This document shows positions 12,201 through 16,603 of a stretch of DNA of 64,000 bases, in pieces. This DNA comes from JAHBNG01 sp039028975 (GTDB lineage: Bacteria > Chloroflexota > Anaerolineae > Caldilineales > Caldilineaceae). The DNA is taken from NCBI GenBank assembly GCA_039028975.1, contig JBCCHB010000030.1, positions 56,468 through 120,467 on the forward strand, in the 5' to 3' direction. Each line of letters starts with the position of its first letter. Positions within the stretch are counted from its first letter, which is position 1. Under the pieces are notes generated by a model, which saw only the letters and a list, made by a program, of their open reading frames with translations, was not told where the DNA came from and did not search any database. A program made the translations under genes and the position numbers.

Positions 12201-12806
12201 GCAGCTAGCGGTATTTCCGGTGAGTATGTGACCTTGGCAGCCCCCGACGGCACCGAGTTGGTCAACGTCAGCGTCAGTGCTAATGCACCGGCCGCTGCAC
12301 CAAACGGGGTGACCTTCCCTATCGGTCATCTGGACTTCGGCGTGCAGAGTGTGCCTGTTGGCGGCGCGATTGCAGTCACCATCTATCCGGCAGATATGGC
12401 GGCCATCAACAGCTACTACAAGTATGGTCCAACAGTCGACAACACTGCCCCTCACTGGTACGAGTTCCTCTATGACGGCACCACGGGCGCAGAACTGCTT
12501 GCCGACCGCATTGTCCTCCACTTTGTTGATGGCGGCCGCGGTGATGCAGACTTGACAGCGAATGGTGTCATTGTGGACCCGAGTGCACCAGCCCTTCGCC
12601 TGAGTCCAACAGCGCTGGATGAGGTGGATGAACCTATGCAAACGGTCTCTACAATCTTCCTGCCGGTGATTAGCAATGAGGCACAGGTGGCCAGCCAGGT
12701 GAAGGCGCAATCGGTTGATAGTAATGAGGGCGCTGATACTGTAGCAAGCCTACAACCAGAGGAGGTGACGCAACAGATTCTGCTGCCGATTCTCATAAAT
12801 CAGTAA
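210..12806 (+). CDS. Giant LamG/thrombospondin-type-3 surface protein, paralogue A
   Basis: This 4198-residue protein is predicted to be exported and surface-bound. A signal/transmembrane segment lies at about 19-45. A domain at about 50-300 resembles LolA/LppX-type lipoprotein folds (weak inference). Two hydrophobic segments follow at about 307-330 and 337-352. Asp-rich calcium-binding repeats (DxDGDG type) lie at about 430-584 and 1609-1717. A cluster of long hydrophobic helices lies at about 1181-1351. Seven LamG/concanavalin-like lectin domains start near 1757, 1994, 2276, 2541, 2751, 3267 and 3744. Ig-like modules lie at about 2967-3227 and 3471-3647, a cadherin-like module at about 3651-3741, and a choice-of-anchor-U-like domain at about 3951-4134 (VDGGRGD, DLTANGVIVDP). 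The protein ends in QILLPILINQ. Start 210 has a good ribosome binding site. Adhesion or carbohydrate binding is inferred; no catalytic motif is visible. It is paralogous to the proteins at 26783 and 56779. Confidence 0.9.
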   Translation: MKQIRTNRQARDRDKQSNIPIFALMALILVLIASAFNLPTQIAAAISPYQQLVQAWTKAGDIGRYDYRSTAQQITYPAPALANIGQPPKKDNLAAQGQFDNLADELSFTFWLDGSFNPDTAIDVRSDGEKTWSRQGQGEWEEVQDVSGTFAPNGDPLAFLNGMRNIQDAGPDIRAFPNADIELVFHRYTFDFDGQAFGRYIVLETAENMRQKGELPNGIQLDIPAVYAQATGNGEIWLDEAGLPARLKIDIDYGPQESGELVEAQITTDFFGYDHSRLNATTASLWSEPGSWLTNVLSSLQTPAFQRTLLLSMGFTLFLLLLTLVTIRYWRTREFRTVLACFLILSIVASPLLNAERIDAFGAAREAKAASHEAAQTEATAMQKALESLETTQFDPKVDPLRATNQLDAYSSQAGVSATSIQAAAQINTTDTDGDGLLDVEEIQWLTCVDADENDVCDSDPYTDRDGDGLTDYQEVKLLGTAPTQQDSDGDGIRDDLEVAGFSLGGTTWYLDPTEPDSNKDGVIDGIECFEWSEANPEFDPANPTQLGNCRDTDGDDTPDVFDADNDGDGVYDSVDSSAFNVYTGYTEENPLEVSITKLATDQPVLVTLEMRPENAEELNYFGHVLDWPSEDRAGQIQRISNTTWQSTSVYTSTAPNAANGDMRLLPMLEISIPGESGHFGNLPVLDTAPIARSEGITVGTWLDSDALSGYGVMVHDIMDSNNQPTGDLVAYAPLMPFNNSDGDATAGYAAKMLYQPSQGTGNIANWGTAHEYRLVWLVQMLTDPCPADNPGCDDDERLRDQYSVVHNYYEDWQLTGLNISEQHGLDATIIYEDPAVDENVNVNYPEELYNLAWNLSESFVNGLDCNLVSAANGTCSPDSFRDVTVATMSSAINTWTANAPDGSALVIETPLSYPHKDYLNEIAMTDAKNVLVNKFQANHADKWPTLLFAYEYTERAAGLDEPQASTGASPVFKMSDYDKVTTAGFNWGTYHFADNQWQARALETYLGELDAQLQSNEEYFTSVGSEDGLDNEDDYAAAALGKRTIFQIFYATVHRGVSGIVSYQTGNTTVAAQAATAVNFSDRWSIGLPTTGANIAFAEGVMEEFATSFAKAAINKKKGLDLRLVSANNDIGVTMEFINEGKFWKTFGDSFGAERNPLVSSVDDVDFDFRVKMKGSVNGMAKTAGYVGAAMAVATITAFTLQMACEECAAAAGVVINSVEIASNIIDLASIVRAFAVLKTLQQGATFTKTLTSIANSAAGSAVLTVVIAVITLAVLWTVYLINYVDKSASFAKRMATAFTAAASIVTVVFTLIALVAIAVATTGVVGAVIALVVLVALAILGIWEAICGIDSEVRGDDACTGPISAFTEWVAEALTEVNDVIVNMDSEERLSINFDDISLEYPRRGFVTDNYLNYTIAVTNTLHTYDNDTQAIDARQANFRYTLQTNTNDPYQDLTIGVLPPCDVAHIGSCYNVLGEIGSKEFVYTDYYTGLTRTFTTPIYGIQMNAFVTTTVDLSSYPGINRNVAENLYIGESFSVPFELCDTWLFGVRTDCEFYGTKEESDPDDEPGWSAIPLTAEQSYDILPATVAEFVAGTWAADGEIAWPNQKDLDQDGRLSIEDGGEDPDDTDPDMDDDGLTDAFELDANLDLESDDTDGDGLKDGEELRHNTNPNKSDTDGDGLSDSEEVEGWLYTYDVANNLQTKVWSDPLVRDTDGDLLTDLQESLVSFHPGVKDDPAVVQTLVEISEFDVNESAAPLAIWTMDEAKDAAAFVDRSGQGSTAACTNTTSCPTAGQEGRYGNALDFDGGDSLTATLAKALADRSFTLSAWAKPEAGNSSSYIINHAAGALQFGFANDGTFLCKIPNTTVDAPVPSVGTWHHWACTHDGTTLKIFRDGSQVDNEPANSVYNSSGPVDIGQSFKGLLDEVAIYGDVLSDDEIVGLARGGYNLDDRIVRAGAAVDYSVTLTNTASTGASGILVNELNNYDPLVEAPNVVLHMDATEVITTFVNSTNDTFAATCGIDTCPVPADDDVQPPVGKNLQYGSAGKLNWTGQLMSFDGEDDVITIPQLAIGPRVVIGMWVRLESLPAANEKSYLLYSEPGTGYSLYIDANGFVHYDNGIDDQILVDFQVTDTIPDNTQDIDQIKFVEGEWRHILITTSTSDWPTEAGAFRISWPYNIYSVQDLQNDRTPEGNVISDILNPIPVPHFGPGLIGNNAAGDGAFHGQIAQFAYYQSAVEAPRFLFSSVSEGTTWEEIRDEGDYIFEGGCAGNEACEVAPTLLLKFEDLGNKSLTGVRNSVNSTAARCETSASCPQTTTDAKFGEALNFDDSDYLTLDGIELDNRSFTIATWAKRSTTGQSDYIVGQGRSARYQGLHFGFRSDNAMTCAFFGTGLNTAAYTDSDWHHWACSYDAATKTRRIFRDGVEVAKDTAAANYQGSGPLYVGQRWDGQHFNGSLDEFMIIPNAVVSEVGAQVLMGGTYPFSEIDRTVQTFTLDAGSSLVVSGTATLDDEAASQVQQLWQQVDATLDGNVSSDAITTDADLMLYLPLNHNVNAIQMVDLANTPDGNCIVNCPTGGYMGPVDRSAFFDGVNDAFHLDDIVPTSNQPTTLTFSAWVKAERGTILDIREMGNRSRGDFIGWNGLEVDVDGAKLHGRNQTLYVPYNLGSNEWSHLTVVIDKPSDWRMTVYVNGSEAGQQTVASSEITSIGAGQATIGVQKNLAHLLKGHLDEVRLYSTAMSAAQAAEHYEASRALLYLPLDEDENATSVASEFGGVGIPTENLGLGIDGRLDNAANFGTQNYITLEGVDSLNQIDDAVTVMAWVKPESLTGRQSFISTGRAGARGMSFGLNGNKLRFTLFGVNDIDDTLVSITPDLWQHVAVTYHKDNGTQFYINGAVSGAFSSVGAIQTVDSTPEAILVGALTRNNGEIGEFFNGAIDELVVYNRELTNEEVESAFNWQFRTYREVSDARITVDADAPSVALKSAATYRADYTTWLSLESAPSDALLQVEAIDSTSPVVRVEVGQKGPSDANTTWRDAPACIDAAADGHWCALFRPDGEGAYQMQFRAVDAVGNRTTNASTNTIYVDTTPPVMTLDSAFNNALLNASRPDGAELRWILPLSGTISDPNISGTGQAGSGVSATEVAIVVKDAAGDVVGNGSQRATVNETNGTWQVDFEFLTVPAFGDYTVEAVAVDKLGNRIAADTQIGSFQLDERAPSVKYMVGSVDGLPFNTSLRINEMTDTADTVGMTPSAISGTLSVGGLVTSGADWPGATAFYHFEDDDVTASIQDASGNSLVASCVNCPSPAAGSSPYGQALSFDGVDDYVSVPHLHNPVDGAFSAMAWFNVADLATTRYILQQEDGSGNTGRSWLYVAANGKLATFLGGSRLPGSSTVSTGQWHHAAVTYDGKTLSLYLNGQLESSQERTLEASDGNMLIGSHKSFNPKFKGSIDEVAIYRRSLLESQIYAAARQPLSTITSVEARLTKFDDGNNTTPATAIDWTPATLGSANSTITDWSFTEDDNTLEGYYKLDIRSSDSSGNVELGSTIWRGRIDRVAPEIAVTTSDISNGNLTYSFTATDMMLDTETLVHPCGSAEWVRKIYTNNNTILTGVLYELSISCTLSQVEAITESVTICDAAGNCTTGSAESVNSVLTRPDTYANKGKWILDVAAPGVLSNDYDIDGNSLTSSAVVNEPAHGSLTLGSDGSFVYKPTDPTFAGNDSFTYRASNGDDIGDATVTINVTPSNPLLYLPLDDVGEPPQNYVSEFAAFGHPDLMADCVAIAEGCPISGETGEYGTAINFGNQQGYIGIPNAAGMLGNVFTASAWVKIPSLTAFETPQHIFQPGGSFGWLMVQPSTGKIRTDMGGRSFESQNGVTAGQWHHVVVVYDIPDVRIYLDGQLEIQDRTEIRPNNGSLLIGFNEGLNSIFNGVMDEVVLFNRPFTDDEILMLATPGNSAAADIPIADLDADNVADAIEDGAPNNGDGNNDGTPDSRQAHVTSLPAASGISGEYVTLAAPDGTELVNVSVSANAPAAAPNGVTFPIGHLDFGVQSVPVGGAIAVTIYPADMAAINSYYKYGPTVDNTAPHWYEFLYDGTTGAELLADRIVLHFVDGGRGDADLTANGVIVDPSAPALRLSPTALDEVDEPMQTVSTIFLPVISNEAQVASQVKAQSVDSNEGADTVASLQPEEVTQQILLPILINQ

Positions 12807-12846
12807 GGGTGTGGGCAACCATCTAACCTGCTGAGATATCATCTGT

Positions 12847-12892
12847 AAACAGAATGGCCTCACGCTTAGCGTGAGGCCATTCTGTTTATTCT
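12847..12892 (+). terminator. Rho-independent terminator after giant protein A
   Basis: A perfect 19-bp stem (12847-12865 with 12869-12887) closes a three-base loop and runs into a T-rich tail. It lies 40 bases after the stop codon of the giant gene. Confidence 0.9.
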
Positions 12893-13072
12893 TCCTCTTA
12901 TTTTACAGTTAGCCTTTCTTATTTGGGTGTGGCTCTGATACACTAATGGCCTGCACTCGAATATCTCAAAAACAGCTATTTCACCAAGGCCGAAGTGACG
13001 GAAGAGAAGCTCTATTCGCTGGTTAGAAGCGGTATTCGTCAATTCTATTCCACCCAGATAATACAGGCTTCA
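12893..13072 (+). other. Degenerate intergenic stretch with an open coding fragment
   Basis: From about 12937 to 13072 one plus-strand frame is open and reads like protein (LEYLKNSYFTKAEVTEEK and onward), but it follows a stop codon and has no start with a ribosome binding site. Its far end continues into the antisense of the WD40 pseudogene. It may be the tail of a deleted gene. I do not recognise the family. Confidence 0.25.
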
Positions 13073-13476
13073 TTAACTATTGATGGCCGCTTGCAACGCT
13101 TGTTCATCGAGACACCACAACAAGCAAGGATACCGATCTCGACCACTGCTGGCCAGCAGCGTGCCATCAAGGTGAAAAGCTAGTTCTTCGACCCACCCAT
13201 CTTGGCTACCTACAATCCTCACCAAACGACTGCTTTGCAGCGGAGCAGGCGATCTTCGCCGTCGCTGGCAATGAGGCCCCCATTTGGGCTAAAGGTCACC
13301 GCGGCAAGCCCCTTGATGCTCGTTTCAGGTGGATAAGGGCTGACCGCTCTGCACATCCCACACATAAATGGTCTCTTCAATAGCGCCAGCACTTTGTCGG
13401 TGGGAAAACGAGTAACGGGCTGACCGTCCACTACAACGGCAAACGAACCAAGAAGGGTAGATGAGAACTGGGTCAT
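13073..13476 (-). pseudogene. Remnant of a SARP-NB-ARC-WD40 regulator
   Basis: Read on the minus strand from ATG 13476, the first ~30 residues (MTQFSSTLLGSFAVVVDGQP, then FPTDKV) closely match the N-terminus of the intact regulator at 22007-26299. The frame then jumps into WD40-like sequence (TFSPNGGLIASDGEDRLLR). After a stop at 13219-13221, a second frame carries another blade (GWVEELAFHLDGTLLASSG) to a stop at 13073-13075. The BTAD, NB-ARC and most of the WD40 domains are missing. This is best explained by a large internal deletion plus a frame disruption in a duplicated copy. The sequence in front of its ATG also matches the intact gene's 5' flank. Confidence 0.85.
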
Positions 13477-13569
13477 CGTTTGCCTATCAGTTATATGGAG
13501 AGCATATTTTCTTATACCGTAAAAAGTACACATGGCCAGATAACGAGTAGCAGACCGGTGAAAATGAAT

Positions 13570-13647
13570 TTGGTACGGTATCGCAGGGGTTTTGGGACGT
13601 TTGAACCTCTGCCTTGAGGCGATCTTGAGATGCACCATTGCTATGAT
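13570..13647 (+). promoter_or_regulatory. SARP-type promoter array, class I (copy 1)
   Basis: Octamers lie at 13570 (TTGGTACG), 13592 (TTGGGACG), 13614 (TTGAGGCG) and 13625 (TTGAGATG), in steps of 22, 22 and 11 bp. A -10 hexamer TATGAT follows at 13642-13647, exactly 17 bp after the start of the last octamer, within the extended form TGCTATGAT. There is no good -35. The same layout occurs at 18171 and 26656. SARP activators are known to bind heptamer direct repeats at 11- or 22-bp steps just upstream of the -10; their involvement here is inferred. It faces the 67-residue gene and is divergent from the regulator remnant. Confidence 0.75.
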
Positions 13648-13715
13648 GGAGAAGAGCGAACACATTATTCAAAAGACAAATCTCATACGCCGTAACTTTT
13701 ATGAAAGAGAAATTC

Positions 13716-13919
13716 ATGCAGGATCAAACCGAAGACAGACAACCGCCAGCACAGCCCTATCGAACCTTTCTAGTTCGGCTGTGGCGAGAGGAATCGGCTT
13801 CAGCTTGGCGGGCTTCGGCCCAGTCGGTTCAGAGTGGTGAGGTGGTACGGTTTGCCTCTCCCGAGGAATTGTTTGCCTTCCTATGGGCACAGACTCTTGA
13901 GGAAGCAGATAATGAGTAG
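13716..13919 (+). CDS. Small conserved-looking protein of unknown function
   Basis: The product is 67 residues from ATG 13716. This start has AAAGAGA as ribosome binding site at 13704-13710, whereas the in-frame ATG at 13701 has none. The core reads FLVRLWREE, then SAWRASAQSVQSGE, then FASPEELFAFLW. I recall the pattern FLVRLW-WR-SGE-F-S-EEL-FL from small uncharacterised Chloroflexota proteins (memory, not a search). It is soluble and acidic at the C-terminus, with no signal peptide. It lies about 70 bases downstream of the copy-1 SARP-type promoter, so it may belong to the same regulon as giant protein B. Confidence 0.65.
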   Translation: MQDQTEDRQPPAQPYRTFLVRLWREESASAWRASAQSVQSGEVVRFASPEELFAFLWAQTLEEADNE

Positions 13920-14183
13920 AACGCAGTAGAGAAAGCGCTCGCTAACGCCAAGTAGCTTTGCATTAGAGAATGCCCGTTCCGCTTTGCGATGTCCTGATTA
14001 AGAGGATTCTGAACCTTGGCATAGCGGGTTAGGCATATTCAAAATCGGTCATGAGGCATTCCCAGGATCTACGCTTCTATAGCGCAAATTCTCTAAGTAG
14101 GATTATGCCAAACAAGGTGAGATTCTTGGAACCCCTCATAAGCCTTCAAAAAAAATCATCAGTCCAATAACAAAGGAAAACTC
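13920..14183 (+). promoter_or_regulatory. Upstream region of carbonic anhydrase 1
   Basis: This region contains the element TTAGAGAATGC, three variable bases, TTCCGC at 13963-13982, shared with the leader of giant gene A. An imperfect inverted counterpart (GCGCAAATTCTCTAA) lies around 14083-14097, so the stretch could fold. No clear -35/-10 pair is seen. The ribosome binding site AAAGGA lies just before ATG 14184. Confidence 0.3.
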
Positions 14184-15029
14184 ATGAAAATGTATGCACT
14201 ACTGAAGCCTGTTCGAAGTGGCTTGATTCTTTCTGTCGTCTTTGGCTTGATTATCGTCGGCTGTACTATACAGCCTTTAGCAGTGGAGCCGAATGATAGC
14301 GTAACCAACGCAACAGCAAACGAGGAGATAGAAAAAGAGGAGAAACCCCACTGGAGCTACAGTGGAGAAGTGGGGCCAGAGTTCTGGGGCGGCTTAAGCC
14401 CAGCCTTTGCCATGTGCGGTGCAGGTGTCGAACAATCACCTATTGATTTGGCGGGAGCCAACGATGCCTACCTGAGCGATATCATCTTTGACTACGCGTC
14501 GACCGACCTAATCGTTCTGAACAACGGTCATACAATCCAGGTCAACTATGATAGCGGCAGCGCCATTGAAGTGGACGGTGAACAATTCAACCTGCTTCAG
14601 TTCCATGCCCACGCACCGAGTGAACATACGGTGGACGGCGAATCTTTGCCGATTGAATTGCATCTGGTTCATCAGAGTGAATCGGGCCAGCTTGCCGTTG
14701 TCGGTATCATGATCGAAGAGGGCGCACCCAATGAAGCACTAACCACGCTGTGGGAGAATCTGCCAAGTGAAGAAACGCCAGCTACAGCAATTGCCAGCGC
14801 AACCATCAATGCGGCCGACTTCCTGCCCGAAGAGCAATCCTCTTTCCGCTACATGGGGTCACTCACCACACCGCCCTGTAGCGAACAGGTCCGCTGGCAT
14901 GTGCTGACCACACCCATCACTATGTCCGCAGAGCAGATTGCCGCCTTTACGGATATCTACAACAGCAATAATCGTCCCGTCCAGCAGCTGAACGCGCGCA
15001 CGCTCGTACTCGATGAGACATCAAACTAG
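14184..15029 (+). CDS. Alpha-class carbonic anhydrase, lipoprotein (copy 1)
   Basis: This 281-residue enzyme should catalyse reversible hydration of CO2 outside the cytoplasmic membrane. The N-terminus is a lipoprotein signal with lipobox-like IIVGC (Cys at about residue 28). Family landmarks are present: HWSYSG near the start of the domain, QSPIDL, the zinc ligands in QFHAHAPSEH (two His) and ELHLVH (third His), and the active-site loop SLTTPPCSE with the gatekeeper Thr. It is followed by a methyltransferase gene after a repeat-filled gap. The same pair recurs at 54065-56190. The function is well supported by intact catalytic residues. Confidence 0.95.
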   Translation: MKMYALLKPVRSGLILSVVFGLIIVGCTIQPLAVEPNDSVTNATANEEIEKEEKPHWSYSGEVGPEFWGGLSPAFAMCGAGVEQSPIDLAGANDAYLSDIIFDYASTDLIVLNNGHTIQVNYDSGSAIEVDGEQFNLLQFHAHAPSEHTVDGESLPIELHLVHQSESGQLAVVGIMIEEGAPNEALTTLWENLPSEETPATAIASATINAADFLPEEQSSFRYMGSLTTPPCSEQVRWHVLTTPITMSAEQIAAFTDIYNSNNRPVQQLNARTLVLDETSN

Positions 15030-15070
15030 CACACTGTACTGTAAATTACGATAAATTAGAATGGAACAAC

Positions 15071-15174
15071 TGTAGGTGAGGCTTGCAGCCGCACGAGCAT
15101 GGGGAATCCCGTATCTTCTCTTGAAAATGAGTGGTGGGCCACGCTTGCGCAGTTGAAAACAGCGCCTACGGCAG
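15071..15174 (+). repeat. Palindromic GTAGGTGCGG...CGCCTACG repeat, copy A
   Basis: This ~105-bp element starts GTAGGTGAGGCTTGCAGCCG and ends GCAGTTGAAAACAGCGCCTA, so its ends are inverted copies (GTAGG and CCTAC). Related copies lie at 16071-16411, 47820-47929 (inverted) and 54951-55273. This is the uninterrupted form; the 16071 and 54951 copies carry an insertion. Confidence 0.8.
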
Positions 15175-15196
15175 AACCTCCTAATGAGGACACACC

Positions 15197-16018
15197 ATGA
15201 ACAAGCACAATGAAGAGTATGTCTTATCGAGAACATCCCAGGAGTACCAGCGACTGCGCGTGCAGGCAAAATTATGGGAGCCCATGACGGCGCGCGTATT
15301 ACAACAAGCCGGTTTGGCCCCAGGCATGAGCTGCCTAGACCTTGGCTGCGGGCCGGGTGAGGTGATGCGCTTGATGGGCGAGACTGTGGGGCCAATGGGT
15401 CATGTTACTGGCGTAGATGTGGACGGCAAGGTGGGCAATGAGGGCCTTGGGATCTTGCAGGAGACGACGGATAGCCAGTTTGCCTTTATCGAAACCGACA
15501 TCGAAGCGACCGACGAACTCCCTGGCGCTCCTTTTGATATGATCTTTACGCGTCTGACCCTCATTCATCTGGACGATCCGGTTGCGGCCTTGCGCAAGAT
15601 GATGCGCTGGACCAAGCCGGGCGGGGTGGTTGTGGTGCAGGATTTTGATTTTCGCGCCTGGGGTACCTATCCGCCCCATGAGGCAATGAACGAGGCCATT
15701 CAAGTTGCCTCCACGGTGATGGAAAAGAGCGGCCTTGATCCACAGATGGGCTTTAAGTTGCCGACCTACTTCATGGATGCGGGTCTCGGTGCGCCCGATG
15801 GGACAGATGTCTCGGGGTTGCTCAGCGGCTTTGATGTGGTTGGACGGATGACGCAAGCGGTATACAACAACGTCTTCCCCTTTGCCCAGAAGATGGGGCT
15901 TGCTGATGAGGCCCAACGAGAGTCGATATTTGCGTCTATCGAAGAAGCTATTGAAGCCGGCACCCACACCGCCTCATCGCCGCTGCTCGTTGGCGCGTGG
16001 AAACAGACGCCGGTTTAG
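15197..16018 (+). CDS. SAM-dependent class I methyltransferase (copy 1)
   Basis: This 273-residue soluble protein has the Rossmann-like methyltransferase fold. Motif I is CLDLGCGPGEVMRLMG near residues 42-57, an acidic residue ends strand 2 (GVDVDGKVG), and FDMIFTRLTLIHLDDP with KPGGVVVVQDFDF are the later motifs. The substrate cannot be told from sequence. The start ATG has GAGGA seven bases upstream. It lies downstream of carbonic anhydrase 1, separated by a 170-bp gap with a palindromic repeat, so co-transcription is uncertain. A close paralogue at 55369 also follows a carbonic anhydrase gene, so the pair was duplicated together. Confidence 0.9.
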   Translation: MNKHNEEYVLSRTSQEYQRLRVQAKLWEPMTARVLQQAGLAPGMSCLDLGCGPGEVMRLMGETVGPMGHVTGVDVDGKVGNEGLGILQETTDSQFAFIETDIEATDELPGAPFDMIFTRLTLIHLDDPVAALRKMMRWTKPGGVVVVQDFDFRAWGTYPPHEAMNEAIQVASTVMEKSGLDPQMGFKLPTYFMDAGLGAPDGTDVSGLLSGFDVVGRMTQAVYNNVFPFAQKMGLADEAQRESIFASIEEAIEAGTHTASSPLLVGAWKQTPV

Positions 16019-16070
16019 GTATGAGGGTCAGACTTGAAAGAATGATCTTTTTACAAGCACAGGCTCGATT

Positions 16071-16411
16071 GTAGGTGCGGTTTTTAACCCATGCGCATCA
16101 AGCTAAGCAAATAGGCCCAAAAAATGTCATTCTGAAAGAGCCTCTGGCGACTGAAGAATCTCGGGATCGCTAGTCGGAAGCGAGAGTCTTCGCTCAACTC
16201 GCATCAAGTTGCTGGATTGAGCACTAAAATCGCGTCGTCTAGCCATAATTGAAGGCGTTTTGGCTCAGAATGACACCTGATAATCAACACGGATACGTTT
16301 AGCTTGATGCCTATGGGATTCCATTCCGCACGGGCATGGAAAATCCCTTCGCTTATATTGAAAATGAACGGTGGGCCACGCTTGCGCAGTTAAAAACAGC
16401 GCCTACGATAA
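16071..16411 (+). repeat. Palindromic repeat, copy B, interrupted by a nested MITE-like insert
   Basis: The outer element begins GTAGGTGCGG at 16071 and resumes as CCGCACGGGCATGGAAAATC near 16326, ending CAGCGCCTACG at about 16410. Between them lies a ~230-bp insert at about 16088-16317. The insert has terminal inverted repeats CATGCGCATCAAGCTAAG (16090-16107) and TTTAGCTTGATGCCTATG (to 16315) and inner arms TGTCATTCTGA and TCAGAATGACA. No ORF is present, so this is a non-autonomous element. Confidence 0.75.
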
Positions 16412-16603
16412 TTTATCTTCGAATACACTGTATTGGAAAGACCAAAGGCTGGTTTTGAAAACGGAGCTGAGTATAAGTGAGTCCGAGAAAGTCATTGGAA
16501 AACAGGGATTAGAAGATTTCAAAGATTTAAGAGAAAAATCTGTGTAATCTGAGTAATCTTTGTTCTAAAAACTTTTCGGTTGTACTTAAATGGGGTACTT
16601 ACG
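16412..16603 (+). other. Gap upstream of the GT87-like gene
   Basis: This contains a common short intergenic motif rich in AATCTGTGTAATCTGAGTAA near 16534-16562. No clear promoter hexamers or RNA gene were recognised. Confidence 0.3.

Noticed and set aside
12995..13183. A 62-residue plus-strand ORF
   Set aside because: Its second half is antisense to the WD40 pseudogene and it has no good start. The first half is noted only as an unassigned fragment.
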